A stretch of DNA of 35,858 nucleotides, from NCBI GenBank assembly GCA_004431415.1, contig QPMI01000264.1, positions 1-35,858 on the forward strand, written 5' to 3'. Under the pieces are notes generated by a model. The model ran no database searches. It was not told the DNA's origin and saw only the letters and a program-made list of their open reading frames with translations. Of the stretch, positions 11,251 through 21,800 are shown piece by piece (the first letter of the stretch is position 1; each line of letters begins with the position of its first letter). The translations under genes were made by a program, and so were the position numbers. The stretch is from Cyanophora paradoxa (Eukaryota > Glaucocystophyceae > Cyanophorales > Cyanophoraceae).

Positions 11251-14200
11251 GCACGAGCTCGCCCTACCCCTCTTCTTTTTTTCTTCGTTTTCTACTTCTT
11301 CTAAGCGGGGGGGGCGGGCGGCAGGGCTTCGCCCCGGAGCACCCCAGCGACGGCGTGCCGCCCCCGCGCATCGCGTACCTCGAGGTACGTATACGGTAAA
11401 GTGGCTACTAAACCGGTACCCCTCCTCCCGACTAAAACGCGTACCCCCCCAACATCAGATGGCTGCGCGGGACCGGGACGGGCAGCCAGCGACGGTGGCG
11501 GACGCGCGGGGGTACGTGGCCGGGAAGCTCCTCTGCCCGGAGCGCGCCCTCCTGTTCTACTCCCGCTGCGCCCCGGTCCGTTCTATTTATAGAACGAGCG
11601 AACGAAGCATCGCGTACCCTTCTTAGAACCCCGTCAGATTGCGGACACGGCGTTTCTGATCCGGGGCCCCCCGACGGCGCCGGCGCGGCCGCCCCCGCTC
11701 GCCGCGTACCTCGCGACGGGCCACGGGGACCCGTACCGCCTCCCGGACGCCTTCGTACCCCCTTACCCCCCTTCTGTACCCCCCCTGGAGGGGGCGGCCC
11801 CCGCGCGGGATTGGACGGCCGAGCTGGTCGCCCTCCGCACCGACTTCGACGTATCCCCCCTCGTCCGCGGCGAGCGGTGCGCCCTCGCGCGGCGAAACCC
11901 CTATATAATAAAAAGAAGAAGACCTAGAGCCATCTAAAACTAAGAACGAACTAATTCATCTAACAACAACTCTTACTTAGAAGACATAGAGCCACGATGA
12001 GATGAGAGTCACTCATTAACTAGGCGATTCTGCTCTGCTCGCGCCTTGTTCGTCCTAAACTCAGCAAACTCAGCTAAACTTCGCCCCGCGCAGGTTCTTC
12101 CGGCGGCTGCACGCCCTCCGCCGCGACTTCGTCGACGCCGCCTCGGCCGCCGCGCTGCTCGCCGAGGCGGGGCGCGCGCCGCCCCTCCCGCCCCCCGCCG
12201 CCGCCGCCCTCCCGGAGGCCTCGCACGGCCTGGGGCCCGCGGGGCCCGCCGGCGGTCCCGTGTTCCTCCTCTCCGGTCTTCTCCTGCTTCGGATCGGTTC
12301 AGGAGGAGGCAACCATAGTGCCAAAGACCACCTGGGTTCGGCTCTGGACGGGGAGGAAGAGGCCGGCAAGGCGGCGGCCCTGGAGGCGAGGCTCGCCGCC
12401 TTCCTGCAGCCCCAGTGGGGCCTGTTCGCCCCCCTCTGCTGCTGCGTGGACGCGCTGGGGGTACGCTACCTCGCGACGGCGCTGGCGCCCCCCGGGGCGG
12501 TGCTCGAGGCCGGGAGCTTCGACTTCGGCGTCAGCGGGGCGCCCTCGCGCGGGGCCGCGACGGACCCGCTGGTCACGGAGCTCGCCCGCCGCCTCTGCCA
12601 CGCGCTGTTCTTGGATCCCTCCCCGTCCCTCGTGCCCGACCCGGGGCGGCTCTTCGGCCTCCCGGCCCCCGCCGGGCCTCTCCCGCCCCTCGCCCGCGTC
12701 TACGCCGCGGCCCCCGCGGCCCCAGCCGGCTCCGAGGGGGTCGTACTACCCCCCCGCGCCCACTTCCTGCTGGGGGCGGGGGCCCTGGGGGTACCCGACG
12801 TTGCCTTCCACGCAGCTATCCCGGACGCGGCAGGCCGGGGCGGGGAGCGCGCACCCGGCTGCTACCTCCGCCCCGAGCTCCTGGCCGCTGTCGCGCGCCG
12901 CCGCGCCGCCGCGCGGGACGCGGCGGGGGTACCGGAGGCCCTTCCGATGCGGGGACCGGAGCCCCTCGCGGCGGCGGCCTCGGAGATGCCGGCGCCGTCT
13001 TTCGCCGCAGTGGACCCGATCGTGTCCCGAGCCGTGCGGGCCGGTGCGTCCGTCCGCCCCTCCTCCCTCCAGACCCAAAGCTTAGCCCGGCCCCTACGCA
13101 GCGGTGGAGGCGGGACCGGCGCCCGCGCCCGCGCTGGAGGCGGGACCGGCGCCCGCGCCCGCGCTGGCGACGGCGCCCCGTCCCGCGGCGGCGGCGGCGC
13201 GCCGGCGCCCGTGCGGTGCGACGTCTGCCGGAGGGACATCGACGGGGCCGAGTGGTACTCGTACCCCAAGCGCGCCTACGACGTCTGCGCCGAATGCTTC
13301 TCGGTACCCCCCCGGCATTCATCTCTTCCCCCCCCCCTCCTTTCCTTGAGCGGCGGCCGCGCGCAGGGCCCCGCGGAACTGGACTACCCCCGAGAACTCC
13401 TCTCCGTGCGGCGAGCGGCGGCCGAGGCGCCTCCGCCGCCTCCCGCAGGCACCGGCGCGGCGGCGCCTCTGGCAACAGCGCGCGGCGGAGCGGCGCAGGC
13501 CGCTCCTCCTCCTCCTACGGACCCGACGGCCCTTCTTGAACCCGTCTCGGTGGAGGCTTGGAGCCGCCGGCTCGACGAGCCGGGAGAGCTCGCCCCGCCC
13601 GGCCGGGGGCCCCGGGCCCGCGGCCCTGGCCCGCGCCGCGCCGACCGCGCCGCGGTCTGCCGCCTGGCGATGCACGCGTACGGTCCCGTGCTCTCGGCCC
13701 TCGCGGCGGCGCTGGCGGCCTCGGAGCGGCCGCCGGCGACGGGGGCGTCCCTCGTCGCCGCCCTCCACGCGTGCGCCCTCCCCTCTACTTTAGCTTATTC
13801 CTTCATAAACGCTCAAAGAACAGCTTCTTGAAGGCTGGAACTACAGCTCCTCTCCTCTAGTTCTTCCTTCTGACTCTTCCTTCGTTCGCAGGGCGGGGCT
13901 GCCTGCGCGGGCGCTGGGGCGGCTGTGCGGGGCCCTCGGGCGGGACGCCGCCTCCGCCCTCCGCACCGTGCGTCCCCAAAGACTGCAAAGGATTAAAGAC
14001 TGTAGAAGCGCCCCAACTAAATGCTAAAGACTAAATGTGCCACAACTAGGCGCTCGGCGCCAGCCAAATGCTAAATGTACCTCCGCCTCCCCGCCCGCCG
14101 CGCCCGGCGCCCCGCCCCGCCCCGTCAGCTGAGGCGGCCCGCCTCCCCGCCCCCCCCCCCCGCGCGCAGCGGCACGTGCGGGAGCTGTGCCTGGTGGAGA

Positions 14201-17200
14201 TGGCGGCCCGCGCCGCCCGCAAGCTCGTGCGCCCCGCCCCGCCCCTCCCCGCCCTAGTATTAGAAGCCCTAGCCTTAGCAGTCCGGCTATAGCTAGCGAG
14301 TGCCTTATCCGCCCCGCCGCCCCTGATTCTGACTCGGCTGCTGCTCCACCTGAGCCGCCAGCACACGCGGGGGCGCAGCTGATGCTAGAATACAGGCCAA
14401 AACTAGACTCGAAGACTAGGCTTAGAGACAACGGCGCCCTCCCCCGCCCCCTCAAGGCTGACTCCGCTGCTCTGCCCCTCCCCAGCCCGCCCCTAGCCTT
14501 AGACGCCCTAGCCTCAGAAGACCGGCTATAACTAGCTAGCTAGTGCCTTATCCGCGCGCTAGTGCCTAGTGCCCCTGATCATTCGGATTCTCACTATGAT
14601 TCTGACTCGGCTGCTCTGCCCCGCAGCTGCTGCGGGGCCTGCGGGCGACGGCGGACCGGGCGGCGGCCGACGGGCGGGCGGCGCGCACGGCGGCCGCGCG
14701 CCTCCTCAGCGACCTCCTCCGGGGCGCCCTCGGGGGGAGCCCCGCCTGGCAGGTCCGCCCTAGATCTAGACCCTCTATCCTGGGTCCTAGATCGTGCCCC
14801 CGCCTGGCATGCCCGCCCCGCGCGCTTTCACAAGAGCTTCGTCCTCTAAAGCTTCTAGATCTAGACCCTAGTAGCGCCCAGCGTCGAATTCGAATGCGGC
14901 AGCATCATCCTCGAGGCTCCTCACCTCGGGGCGCAGTTCGTGGCGGAGGCGGTCGCCCGCAAGTTCGACCACGCCCTCTCCGAGGAGGCGCGCCCCCTCC
15001 CATTCCCGCCCTCCCTGTGTCTTCCCCCTCCCTGTGGGGCGGGGCGGGGCGCTTCCCCTCGCAGACCTCTACTCGCTCGCTCGAGCTCCGCGCCCATCCC
15101 TTCTTCCTCTGGCCCCTCCGCTCTCCCTCTTTCCTCTTACGATGCGGATAAGAACCTCATAATGCTGACTGACGGCTGCCGCCGATTCCGGTCCCTTGCT
15201 CTCGTTTCTCTTCCTCGCTCTGACCCCTCGTCCTCGTCCTCGCAGGAGCTGGGCCTGCTGGCGCGCTGCCCCGCCGTGCTCCTCGCCGCCCTCCTCCGCC
15301 TCGCCCGCCTCCGCCTCCGCGACCACGAGGTCCGCCCCCTTGCCCTCGTCCTTTCCCGGGCCGGGCCGGGCTAGCGCTAGCCGGGCTAGCGCTCCTGCTG
15401 GGCTGGCACCGCCAGCGGGCGCGGCTAGGACGCGGCTAGGCGCGGGTGGCGCGCGGGGCCGGACTCGTACTGGGCGCCGCCAGCGTCTCAGCTGAGCTAG
15501 GCTGTCCTTTCCCGGGCCGGGCCGGGCCGGGCTAGGAGCCGGTCTAGGCGGGGCTGGCGCGCCTGGCTGGACTGGCACCGCCACCGGGCTGGCTGCTAGC
15601 CGGACTGGACTGGACTGCTTCCCGGGCCGGGCCGGGCTAGTGCGCGGGGCCGGACTGGCACCGCCACCGGGCGCGGCTAGGGGGCACGGCTTGGCTGGAG
15701 ACGGCGCGGCCTAAGGCTAGGCCAGGCTAAGCCGTGCCAGGCCAGGCTAGGCTTATCTTCCCTGGCCACGGGCTGGACCGGGCCGGGCTAGCGCGCCTAG
15801 ATCCTCCCTCTCTTCTCCTCCGCCTCGAGGAGGTCCGCAACCGGCGCCCTTGTCTTTTCCTGGGCTAGCGCGCAGGGCTGGACTGGCACCGCCACCGGGC
15901 GCGGCTAGAGGGCGCGTCTTGGCCGGAGAGGGCACTCGCTGAGCGGGGCTAGCGCGCCTAGATCTTCCCTCCTCTACCCTTCTCCCACTTCGTCTCACCG
16001 GTACCGGTGCCCCCCGCAGGCCTTCCTCTCCTCCTCGTCGCCGGCGCGGCGCGTGGCCCCCGAGGACGTCGGCTCCGTCGGCGTCGTCGCCAAGTGGCCC
16101 TGGCCCGCCGCCCTCCCGGGGCCCAGCGACGCACTCCAGGCCCGTGCACGCCCACTCCCGCCCCTCCTCTAGATCTTCTCTTTATAACTCTTCTTTCTTG
16201 CGCTTTTAAAACGATCCACATAGATGTGATATCACACTTGCGTTCTCTGACCTTGTCTCTTACGTGTACCTTGCACGTGCACTTGCAACTCTTCTGGAAT
16301 AGAAACGCTTAGTTTGCTGTACTCCTTGCTTGGCGCCCTTGTTCCCTCCTCTCATACCCTTGCCCTGCCCTCTCTCACCCTTGTCCTCCTTCCTTCCTTC
16401 TTTCCCTCGAGCAGAAGGCGCGGCGTATGGAGCTCAGGGCCTGGGAAGCCCTCCTTGCCTCCGCGGGCCGCCGCCCCGACGGCGCGCCCCTCGCCGGGGG
16501 CCCGCCGCCCGCCCCGCGCCCCCCGCCCGCCTCCGCCGCCTCCCGCCGCGAGGCCGCCGCCGCATTCTACGCGTGCGTGGACGTACCCCGCTCCCCTTCC
16601 CCCCGGAGCGATTTTTTCGAGCTTCGTTCGCAGGGAGGCGGTGGCTGCGCACGAGGAGGCGTACGGAAAAGATGCACCCGAGGTCGTACCCGCCCTCCTC
16701 GAGGCCGCCGCCGCCGCCGAGCTACGGTAACCCCCCCCCCCTCACCCTTCTCCCCCCCCCCCCCCCCCCACCCCTCCTCACTGGCGGGCAGCGCGGTGGC
16801 GGCGGCGACGGCGGGCACGGGATCGTCGTGGGACGCCGAGTGGGGGCCCTTCTTCCGGTGCCCGCGTACCCCCTTCCCCTCCCCATCCCCTTCCCTTCCC
16901 TCTGAGCCGCGCCCGCGAGCGCAGGCACCCGCTGTTCACGGCGGTACCCGGGGCCGGCTCCCCGCAGGGCGTCGAGGCGCCCCGGAGGCAGGCGGCGGAG
17001 CTATACGCGCGGGCGCTCGCGCTCCGCCTCGGCGCCCGGGCGGGGCCCCGCCGACCCCGCCGCCGTCGCCTGCCTCGCCGGCCTCAGCCGCACCGCGGGC
17101 TTCGAGGAGCTGGTCGAGGCCTCGCCGGGTCGCACCTCCGGCCGCGCCGCCGCCCTCGAGCTGCGCCTCAAATACGCCGAGGCAAGCTATTTCCTTACTT

Positions 17201-17659
17201 CTTAGATCAAATCTCCTCTAAGGACTTCGTTCGCATTCGCAGCGGGCGGTGAGCATGGCCGAGGCGTGCCACGGGGCGCGGCACCCGCGGACGGCCCTCG
17301 CCTACGCGAACCACGCCGCCGCGCTCCTCGCCGCCGCCGGCTCCGACTCGGGGGCCTGGGGACGAGCCGCCGGCCTCGCCCGCCGCGCCGTGCAGCTCCT
17401 GACGGCCGCCCGCGGATTGGAGGCCATGCGGGCCGCAGTAGCCGGGCGCCCGACCTTTTCAGCTCCTCCGCAGCCTCCCGATCGCGAGCCGCTCCCGTGG
17501 GACCTCGAGGGCGGCTCGGCCTACTTCGGAGAGGCCTCCGCGGGGGCCGCCCGGGCCGCCTGGGAGCTGTACCGCAAGGCGGAGATGGGGCGGCGGGCGG
17601 CGGAGGGCCGCGGGCCGGGCGAGGCCCCCACGCTCGACGAGCTCCTGGGGAACCTTTAG
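9573..17659 (+). CDS. CLU/CLUH homologue (clustered mitochondria protein)
   Basis: CLU proteins are cytosolic, bind mRNAs for mitochondrial proteins and keep mitochondria dispersed. Exons: 9573-9940, 10149-10247, 10347-11250, 11325-11384, 11459-11575, 11638-11876, 12094-13770, 13892-13967, 14170-14226, 14627-14752, 14937-14987, 15246-15329, 16020-16139, 16415-16572, 16634-16726, 16792-16857, 16925-16943, 16968-17181 and 17243-17659, about 1650 aa. Family blocks in order: CLU_N-like TVADARGYVAGKLLCPERAL; DWTAELVALRTDF then RRLHALRRDFVDAAS; the CLU core VDALGVRYLATAL and GSFDFG; PGCYLRPELLAAV; GLPARALGRLCGALGRD across a junction; RHVRELCLVEMAARAARKL; FVAEAVARKFDHAL; and TPR helices ending RAVSMAEACHGARHPRTALA. 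Four introns need a GC donor (11251, 14988, 16140, 17182). A one-base frameshift is needed near 17045. A CxxC...CxxC motif near 13212-13300 is not typical of CLU. The first codon is uncertain. Confidence 0.75.
13106..13165 (+). repeat. 30-bp tandem duplication inside CLU exon
   Basis: Two perfect 30-bp copies (13106-13135 and 13136-13165) starting GGAGGCGGGACC, encoding a Gly/Ala/Arg-rich repeat just before the cysteine motif. The unit is a multiple of three, so the frame is kept. Confidence 0.8.
13212..13304 (+). other. CxxC-x21-CxxC motif (possible ZZ-like zinc site) in CLU gene
   Basis: In the CLU reading frame, CDVCRRDIDG is followed after 21 spacer residues by CAECF. The W-Y-S-Y and aromatic D-V-C-A-E-C pattern resembles part of a ZZ-type zinc finger. 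Only one C4 site is visible, with no second site or histidine pair, so it may be a minimal zinc hook. It lies between the CLU core and the central helical region, next to low-complexity sequence. Confidence 0.45.
14227..14626 (+). repeat. CLU intron with an internal direct duplication
   Basis: This 400-nt intron holds two diverged copies of one block. The first (about 14240-14340) contains CCGGCTATAGCTAGCGAG, TGCCTTATCCGC and TGATTCTGACTCGGCTGCT. The second (about 14480-14626) contains CCGGCTATAACTAGCTAG, TGCCTTATCCGC and the same TGATTCTGACTCGGCTGCT directly before the used acceptor CCCCGCAG. Confidence 0.7.
15330..16019 (+). repeat. Long CLU intron built of diverged GC-rich tandem repeats
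   Basis: This 690-nt intron is far longer than its neighbours and made of repeated blocks. CCCGGGCCGGGCCGGG-type runs recur near 15355, 15510 and 15620. GGACTGGCACCGCCACCGGG-type units recur near 15570, 15652 and 15880 (variant near 15400), each followed by GCGCGGCTAG-like sequence. Stop codons occur in every frame. Confidence 0.65.
17035..17055 (+). other. Frame shift inside CLU TPR exon
   Basis: Upstream the exon reads RQAAELYARALALRLGARAG; downstream the conserved TPR frame is DPAAVACLAGLSRTAGFEEL. The two are one base out of step across a GGGGCCCC run, no GT or GC...AG intron fits, and the summed exon lengths leave exactly one surplus base. A one-base error in the C or G run is the simplest explanation; a real frameshift allele is possible. 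Confidence 0.6.
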
Positions 17660-18808
17660 GGCCTGCGTTTATGTATCCCATTACATCAGCTACCCCCTCG
17701 CTCCTCTTCATATTACTCGCTCCTCTTCATATTTATATTGTTCACGCTGATCGAAGCCTTTCTTTCAATTGGAATCGAATTCGAATTATTCGAAGTACGG
17801 CCCGGCGTACACCGTCGCATTTTCACCGCGCGCAAGAAATCAAACTTCTCTTTTAATTCGAATCGAATCATGGTTCAACGGTTATTCGAATCTCACCGCG
17901 GCCGAGCCCGTGACGACCCCCCGCCTTTAACGAAGCCACATCATAGCGCCGCGGCCGCTAAGTATAGCTTACTAAGAAGCTTAGCATTGCGTAGCTCAGT
18001 AATTTAATTTCAGATCCAGAAACTTGCAATTGAAAGCAGCCTGACAGTCGAGCTTGATTAATCATCTTGAGAATTCGAGGCCGTGGTTTTCTTCAAGCTT
18101 GACTCACTGAGTCGTAATCATGATCAGTGATTCCGAAGTTCGACTCATTTATGTGAACTCGACCACGCCATGCCATGATGGCAAGGATCTAGATCTAAAG
18201 CCTCGGATTTGGAGCCTTTGAACCTACTGGGCCACTCATAGAGGCCAGACCTCTTACACCCACTGGCCCGGACCCACTGGGTTTTGAACCTACTGGCCTA
18301 TGGATCCGGACCTCTCAGGAGTCTTACACTCAAGCCCTCGGGCGGGCCGGGGCCGGGCCGGGCCAGGTCTGATCATGATTGGATTGATAATGACGTCGAA
18401 AGCCTTGAAGGCTTAAGGGCAAGGCGAGGCTCGGGGCCTAGGCTAGGCCTCAATTGGATTCGTTATTCATTCAATTCATTATTCTCCGCGGCCGAGGCTC
18501 AAGATTAGCTTCCTTCCCTTCAGAATCCGCTCTAAAGAATATTAGAATAGGTTGATATAAATATTGCTGTTACAATACGAGCTATACGCTGCCAGGCTGC
18601 TATTGTACTATACGTATCCTGCGCCCTCAACTCGACGGGGCGGTTGAGGTTGCGACGTCGACGCACTCGGCGGCGAAGGAGGCGCGGAGGGCGGCGGGGT
18701 CCGGTCGAGGCCGCGCCCTTCCTTTCAGAATCGAATATACTTCCTGCCTTTCAGAATCGAGCATACAGCTAAGAGGTTGATATTACTATCATAGTATTAC
18801 ACTACAAG
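17660..18808. other. Convergent intergenic region, AT-richer, with small repeats
   Basis: Lies between the 3' ends of the CLU gene (plus) and the CobW-type gene (minus). No gene is seen. It contains EcoRI-like GAATTCGAAT words near 17770-17870 and a diverged tandem repeat near 18218-18335, each unit with TGAACCTACTGG and CTTACAC. It also holds a broken copy of the CobW gene's last coding segment (separate entry). Confidence 0.5.
18614..18717 (-). pseudogene. Duplicated fragment of the CobW gene terminal exon
   Basis: On the minus strand this repeats the end of the neighbouring CobW-type gene (18823-18889): GGGCGCGGCCTCGACC, then CCCGCCGCCCTCCGCGCC and TTCGCCGCC, with a short insertion that breaks the frame and extra bases before GAGGGCGCAGGAT. 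Flanking AT-rich sequence is similar too (CTTTCAGAATCGA-like and GGTTGATAT-like words), so a block of about 200 bp was duplicated in tandem and then decayed. Confidence 0.65.
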
Positions 18809-21574
18809 CTACAAGCTGCCACATCCTGCGCCCTCAACGCACTGGGCGGCGAAGGAGGCGCGGAGGGCGGCGGGGTCGAGGCCGCGCCCGATGAAGACCA
18901 TGCGGCACTCGCGGCGCTCGCCCTCGCGCCAGGGGTGCGCCTCCTCCCCGATCTCAAAGAGCGCGTGCACTCCCTGCGCGCGCGCGGGGGCGATGAGTGC
19001 GAGGCTTAAGCCAAACTTCCAAGGCCCCCCCACCCCAAAGAGGGCGCTCCTTAAAGAAAGAAAGAGGGCGCTCCTTCTAGCTTCGAAGCTTTATCAAACT
19101 AACACAACGAGCTGGACTTTCATTGATATACTCAGACCGGGCTCGCCTGGAACACGAAGCGGCCCTCGCGGCCGGCGAAGGCCACGACGCCCTTGCAGCG
19201 CCACACCTGCGATCGGGTGGGCGGCGGCTGGGAGGGCGGGCGGGCGAGAGAGGCGGCGGGCGAGAGAAAAGAGGCGGCGAGAGTGGCGGCTAGGCCTGGC
19301 CGTCTATGGCCAAGAGAGCTCGAAGCTTGAAACGTTTAAGCTCAATGCCTTTACGAGGCTTGTAATTAAGATGCCTCGTTGTGACATGATCACGGGCCTC
19401 AGTGCCGGGGGGCGCCTCCCAGAGGGTCCGCCCCTTTTAATGAAAGGCGCCCTTATAATTAAGAAGAAGCTTAAGAAGCCTCACATTAGCATCTTAAGAA
19501 GCTTAAGCTCGGCGCCATTAAGAAGCTTAAAATGCCTTACGGACCTCGGTGCAGGGGGGCGCCTAGGGGAGGGGCGGAGGGGCGGCTGGGCCCAGCCTTC
19601 TATGATTTAGGGAGGTGCCGGATCTAGACGGACCTCGGTGCCTCAAATTATATCTCAAGCTTGAAGCGTTTAAGCTAAGCGCTTTTTGAAAGCTGTCACG
19701 GACCTCGGTGCCCGGCGGCGCCTCCCACAGGGTCCGCCCCAGCCACCGCTCCAGCGCCTCGGGTCCCGCCGCCGGGCCCGGGTGCACCTGGGGCCGGTCT
19801 TCAGCTGGAGCCGAGCGCGCGCATTCGAAAGATCGAAGAAGCGTGTTGGCTAAGGCTTGAGATTGGTAAACATGTCAGCAAGAATTATGTTGGCCAAGGT
19901 TTAAGATTTGAGGCGCCTTGAGCTTCTGAAGGGCGCCTTTCTTGAAGGTCAAGCTGAAGGGGTACGGCTGCGCACGACGGAGACGGCCCGGACGCCCGAG
20001 TCGTGCACGTGCGGTGCGGGGCCCCGCGCCAGGTCCGCGTCGACCTGCGCGGCCCGGGCTCGAATCCGGGCGGGGCCGCTTTTTAAAGAAAGGGGACGCG
20101 GCGGGCCTCGATGGCGCGCTTGGCGTCGAAGGCGCGAATGTCGAGCACGAAGTCCAGGTCCACCTGCCGGGTACGCGTTCTTTCGAGAAAAAGAGGGGGG
20201 GTACGGGGCGCGCCTTGGACCGCTCGGTGACGAGCAGGGACGCGGTCGGGTTGATCCCCCTCAAGCGCGCCTCCACCCCCGACAGCTGCCCGGCGGCGCG
20301 GGATCAATTTGCGAGCTTTTTGAACCTGCGCGGGGCGGGGCGGGGCGGGGCGGGGCCGGCGCGCGCGCCTCCGTTGGTGTCACGAGGTCCGCCTTGTTGA
20401 GCAGGATGCGGTCCGCAAAGGCGACCTGCCCGGATTCGAACCGGAGCTCGAGGGGGGGGGGGAAGGGGGTACGGGCAGCACCTGCCGGGCGCACTCGTTA
20501 ACGGCCCCGTCGGGCTTCGCCTCGTCGAGGTGCTGGGGCGCGTGCTTCGCGTCTGCGGACACCGGTACCCCGGGGCGTCAGAACCGGGGAGACCTAGGGG
20601 GGTACGCGATGGTGGGGGGCGGGGGCGGGACTCGGGAGTACCGCAGAGGGTCACGATGCCGTCCAGGTACACGGGGCTCTGCGGCGGGAGGGGGGGGGGA
20701 TTGTGGGCGGGGTACGGGCGAAGAAAGCTAGCTCGAGGGGGGTACGCCTGCCTCGAGGGCGTCGTCGACCCAGAAGACGCTGGCGACGGGCCCCGGGTCC
20801 GCGAGCCCCGTCGTCTCCACCTGAGGAGGGGGGGATGATGCGTGCGCTGGAGGGGTACAGGGGGCCCAAACGCGTGGGGTCCGCGTGCGCACGAGGATGT
20901 AGTCGAACAGATCCCGCTTCTCCATGATGCGCTCGATCGTCACAACGAGATCATCCCTGCACGACCGCCACCATCGCTCCTCGACTCGCCCCGCCCCAGC
21001 CCACCCCGCGGCGCGCACCGGACGGAGCAGCAGATGCAGCCTGGCGTGTGCGCGAGCGAGCGCGCGGTCACGATCAGGCGGCGCGCGCGGAGCGAGCGCC
21101 CCGCATCGACCGCGCGGACCGTTGTTGAGCTCGTAGCACTCTTCGAAGATTTCGCCGTTGGCGCCCCGCACGAGGGCGTCTTCGATGCCGGCCTCCGCCC
21201 CGAACTCATTCAGGATGACCGCCACGCGCTTCCCGTGCTTCTCCGTCAGGATGTAGTTCAGCTGCCGGCGCGCGGCGGAGTCGGCGGCGTCAGCGGCGCG
21301 CGCGCGGCCAGCCGCGGGGATCGGCGGACCAGGGTCGTCTTGCCGGCGCCCAGGAAACCTGCGGGGCGCGCCGCGGAGGTGCACGCTTAAGCTCTGCGAC
21401 GGCGTGCGACGGGGGAAGCCCGCTACGGGCCGCGCGGGCCGGGTCGTGAACACGAGCGCACCGGTGACGATCTGCAGCGCACGGCGTGAGCGGCGCTCAC
21501 TTAAACAGAGCGTGTCGATGACTTGCTCGCACCGTGACCGGCACTTTCTTGCCGGTGCTGTCCGGCTCCTCCAT
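18809..21574 (-). CDS. CobW/COG0523 GTPase, ZNG1/CBWD-like metallochaperone
   Basis: G3E-family GTPase; eukaryotic ZNG1 relatives deliver zinc to metalloproteins using GTP. Sixteen exons fit with exact phase: 21574-21533, 21471-21462, 21358-21330, 21261-21120, 21040-21019, 20956-20893, 20820-20746, 20678-20642, 20552-20482, 20425-20369, 20285-20214, 20163-20098, 20044-19976, 19787-19704, 19206-19147 and 18973-18809, giving 354 aa. Motifs: Walker [14 protein letters not shown] over three exons; VAVILNEFG; the metal motif GCICCSVR in a 22-nt exon; [38 protein letters not shown] with the NKxD guanine motif; [14 protein letters not shown]; and the C-terminal domain [17 protein letters not shown] with [17 protein letters not shown]. 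Length is normal for the family. Introns after exons 10, 11 and 15 need GC donors. All key GTPase and CxCC residues are present, so it looks functional. Divergent from the Dus1-like gene. Confidence 0.9.
19398..19741 (-). repeat. Repeated copies of the CobW exon-14 edge inside its downstream intron
   Basis: The exon-14 donor edge is at 19704 (plus-strand text ACGGACCTCGGTGCC then GGCGCCTCCCACAGGG). Its words recur in the following intron near 19400-19437 (GGCGCCTCCCAGAGGGTCCG), near 19540-19565 (ACGGACCTCGGTGCAGGGG) and near 19628-19646 (ACGGACCTCGGTGCC). AAGCTT/TTAAGC-rich linkers lie between, so the intron grew by repeated local duplication of an exon edge. Confidence 0.65.
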
Positions 21575-21800
21575 CGTTCTTGCACTGTACCCGTCTGTGT
21601 GGCTTGCCACTCTAGCTGAGCGAGCGGATCGCAGTTTAAAGTGTGCATCTTGATCCAAAAGCTCTCTTTAGGCCCGCAGGTGGCAGATCCGCAGCGAACG
21701 GCCGTCGCGGCTTGCAGTTGTTGCTCGCGCGAGCACGGCGACCGGGCAACTGGCGGCGCGAGTTGCCGCGAGAGCTAGGCGAACCGCCCTGCGGCCTGGC
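21575..21800. promoter_or_regulatory. Probable bidirectional promoter between CobW-type and Dus1-like genes
   Basis: 226 bp between two divergent start codons (21574 minus, 21801 plus). It contains a short AT-richer core (AGTTTAAAGTGTGCATC near 21630) and palindromic TCGCGCGA near 21726. No standard named box is clear; the call rests on gene arrangement. Confidence 0.45.

Noticed and set aside
11270-11304. Hydrophobic Phe-rich tail LLFFFVFYFF as a membrane anchor
   Set aside because: It is the translation of a T-rich polypyrimidine stretch just before an acceptor; reading it as intron joins the frame to CLU_N.
11755-11790. A 36-nt intron (GTACCC...GGAG) in the CLU gene
   Set aside because: Too short to splice and in frame without stops; read as exon.
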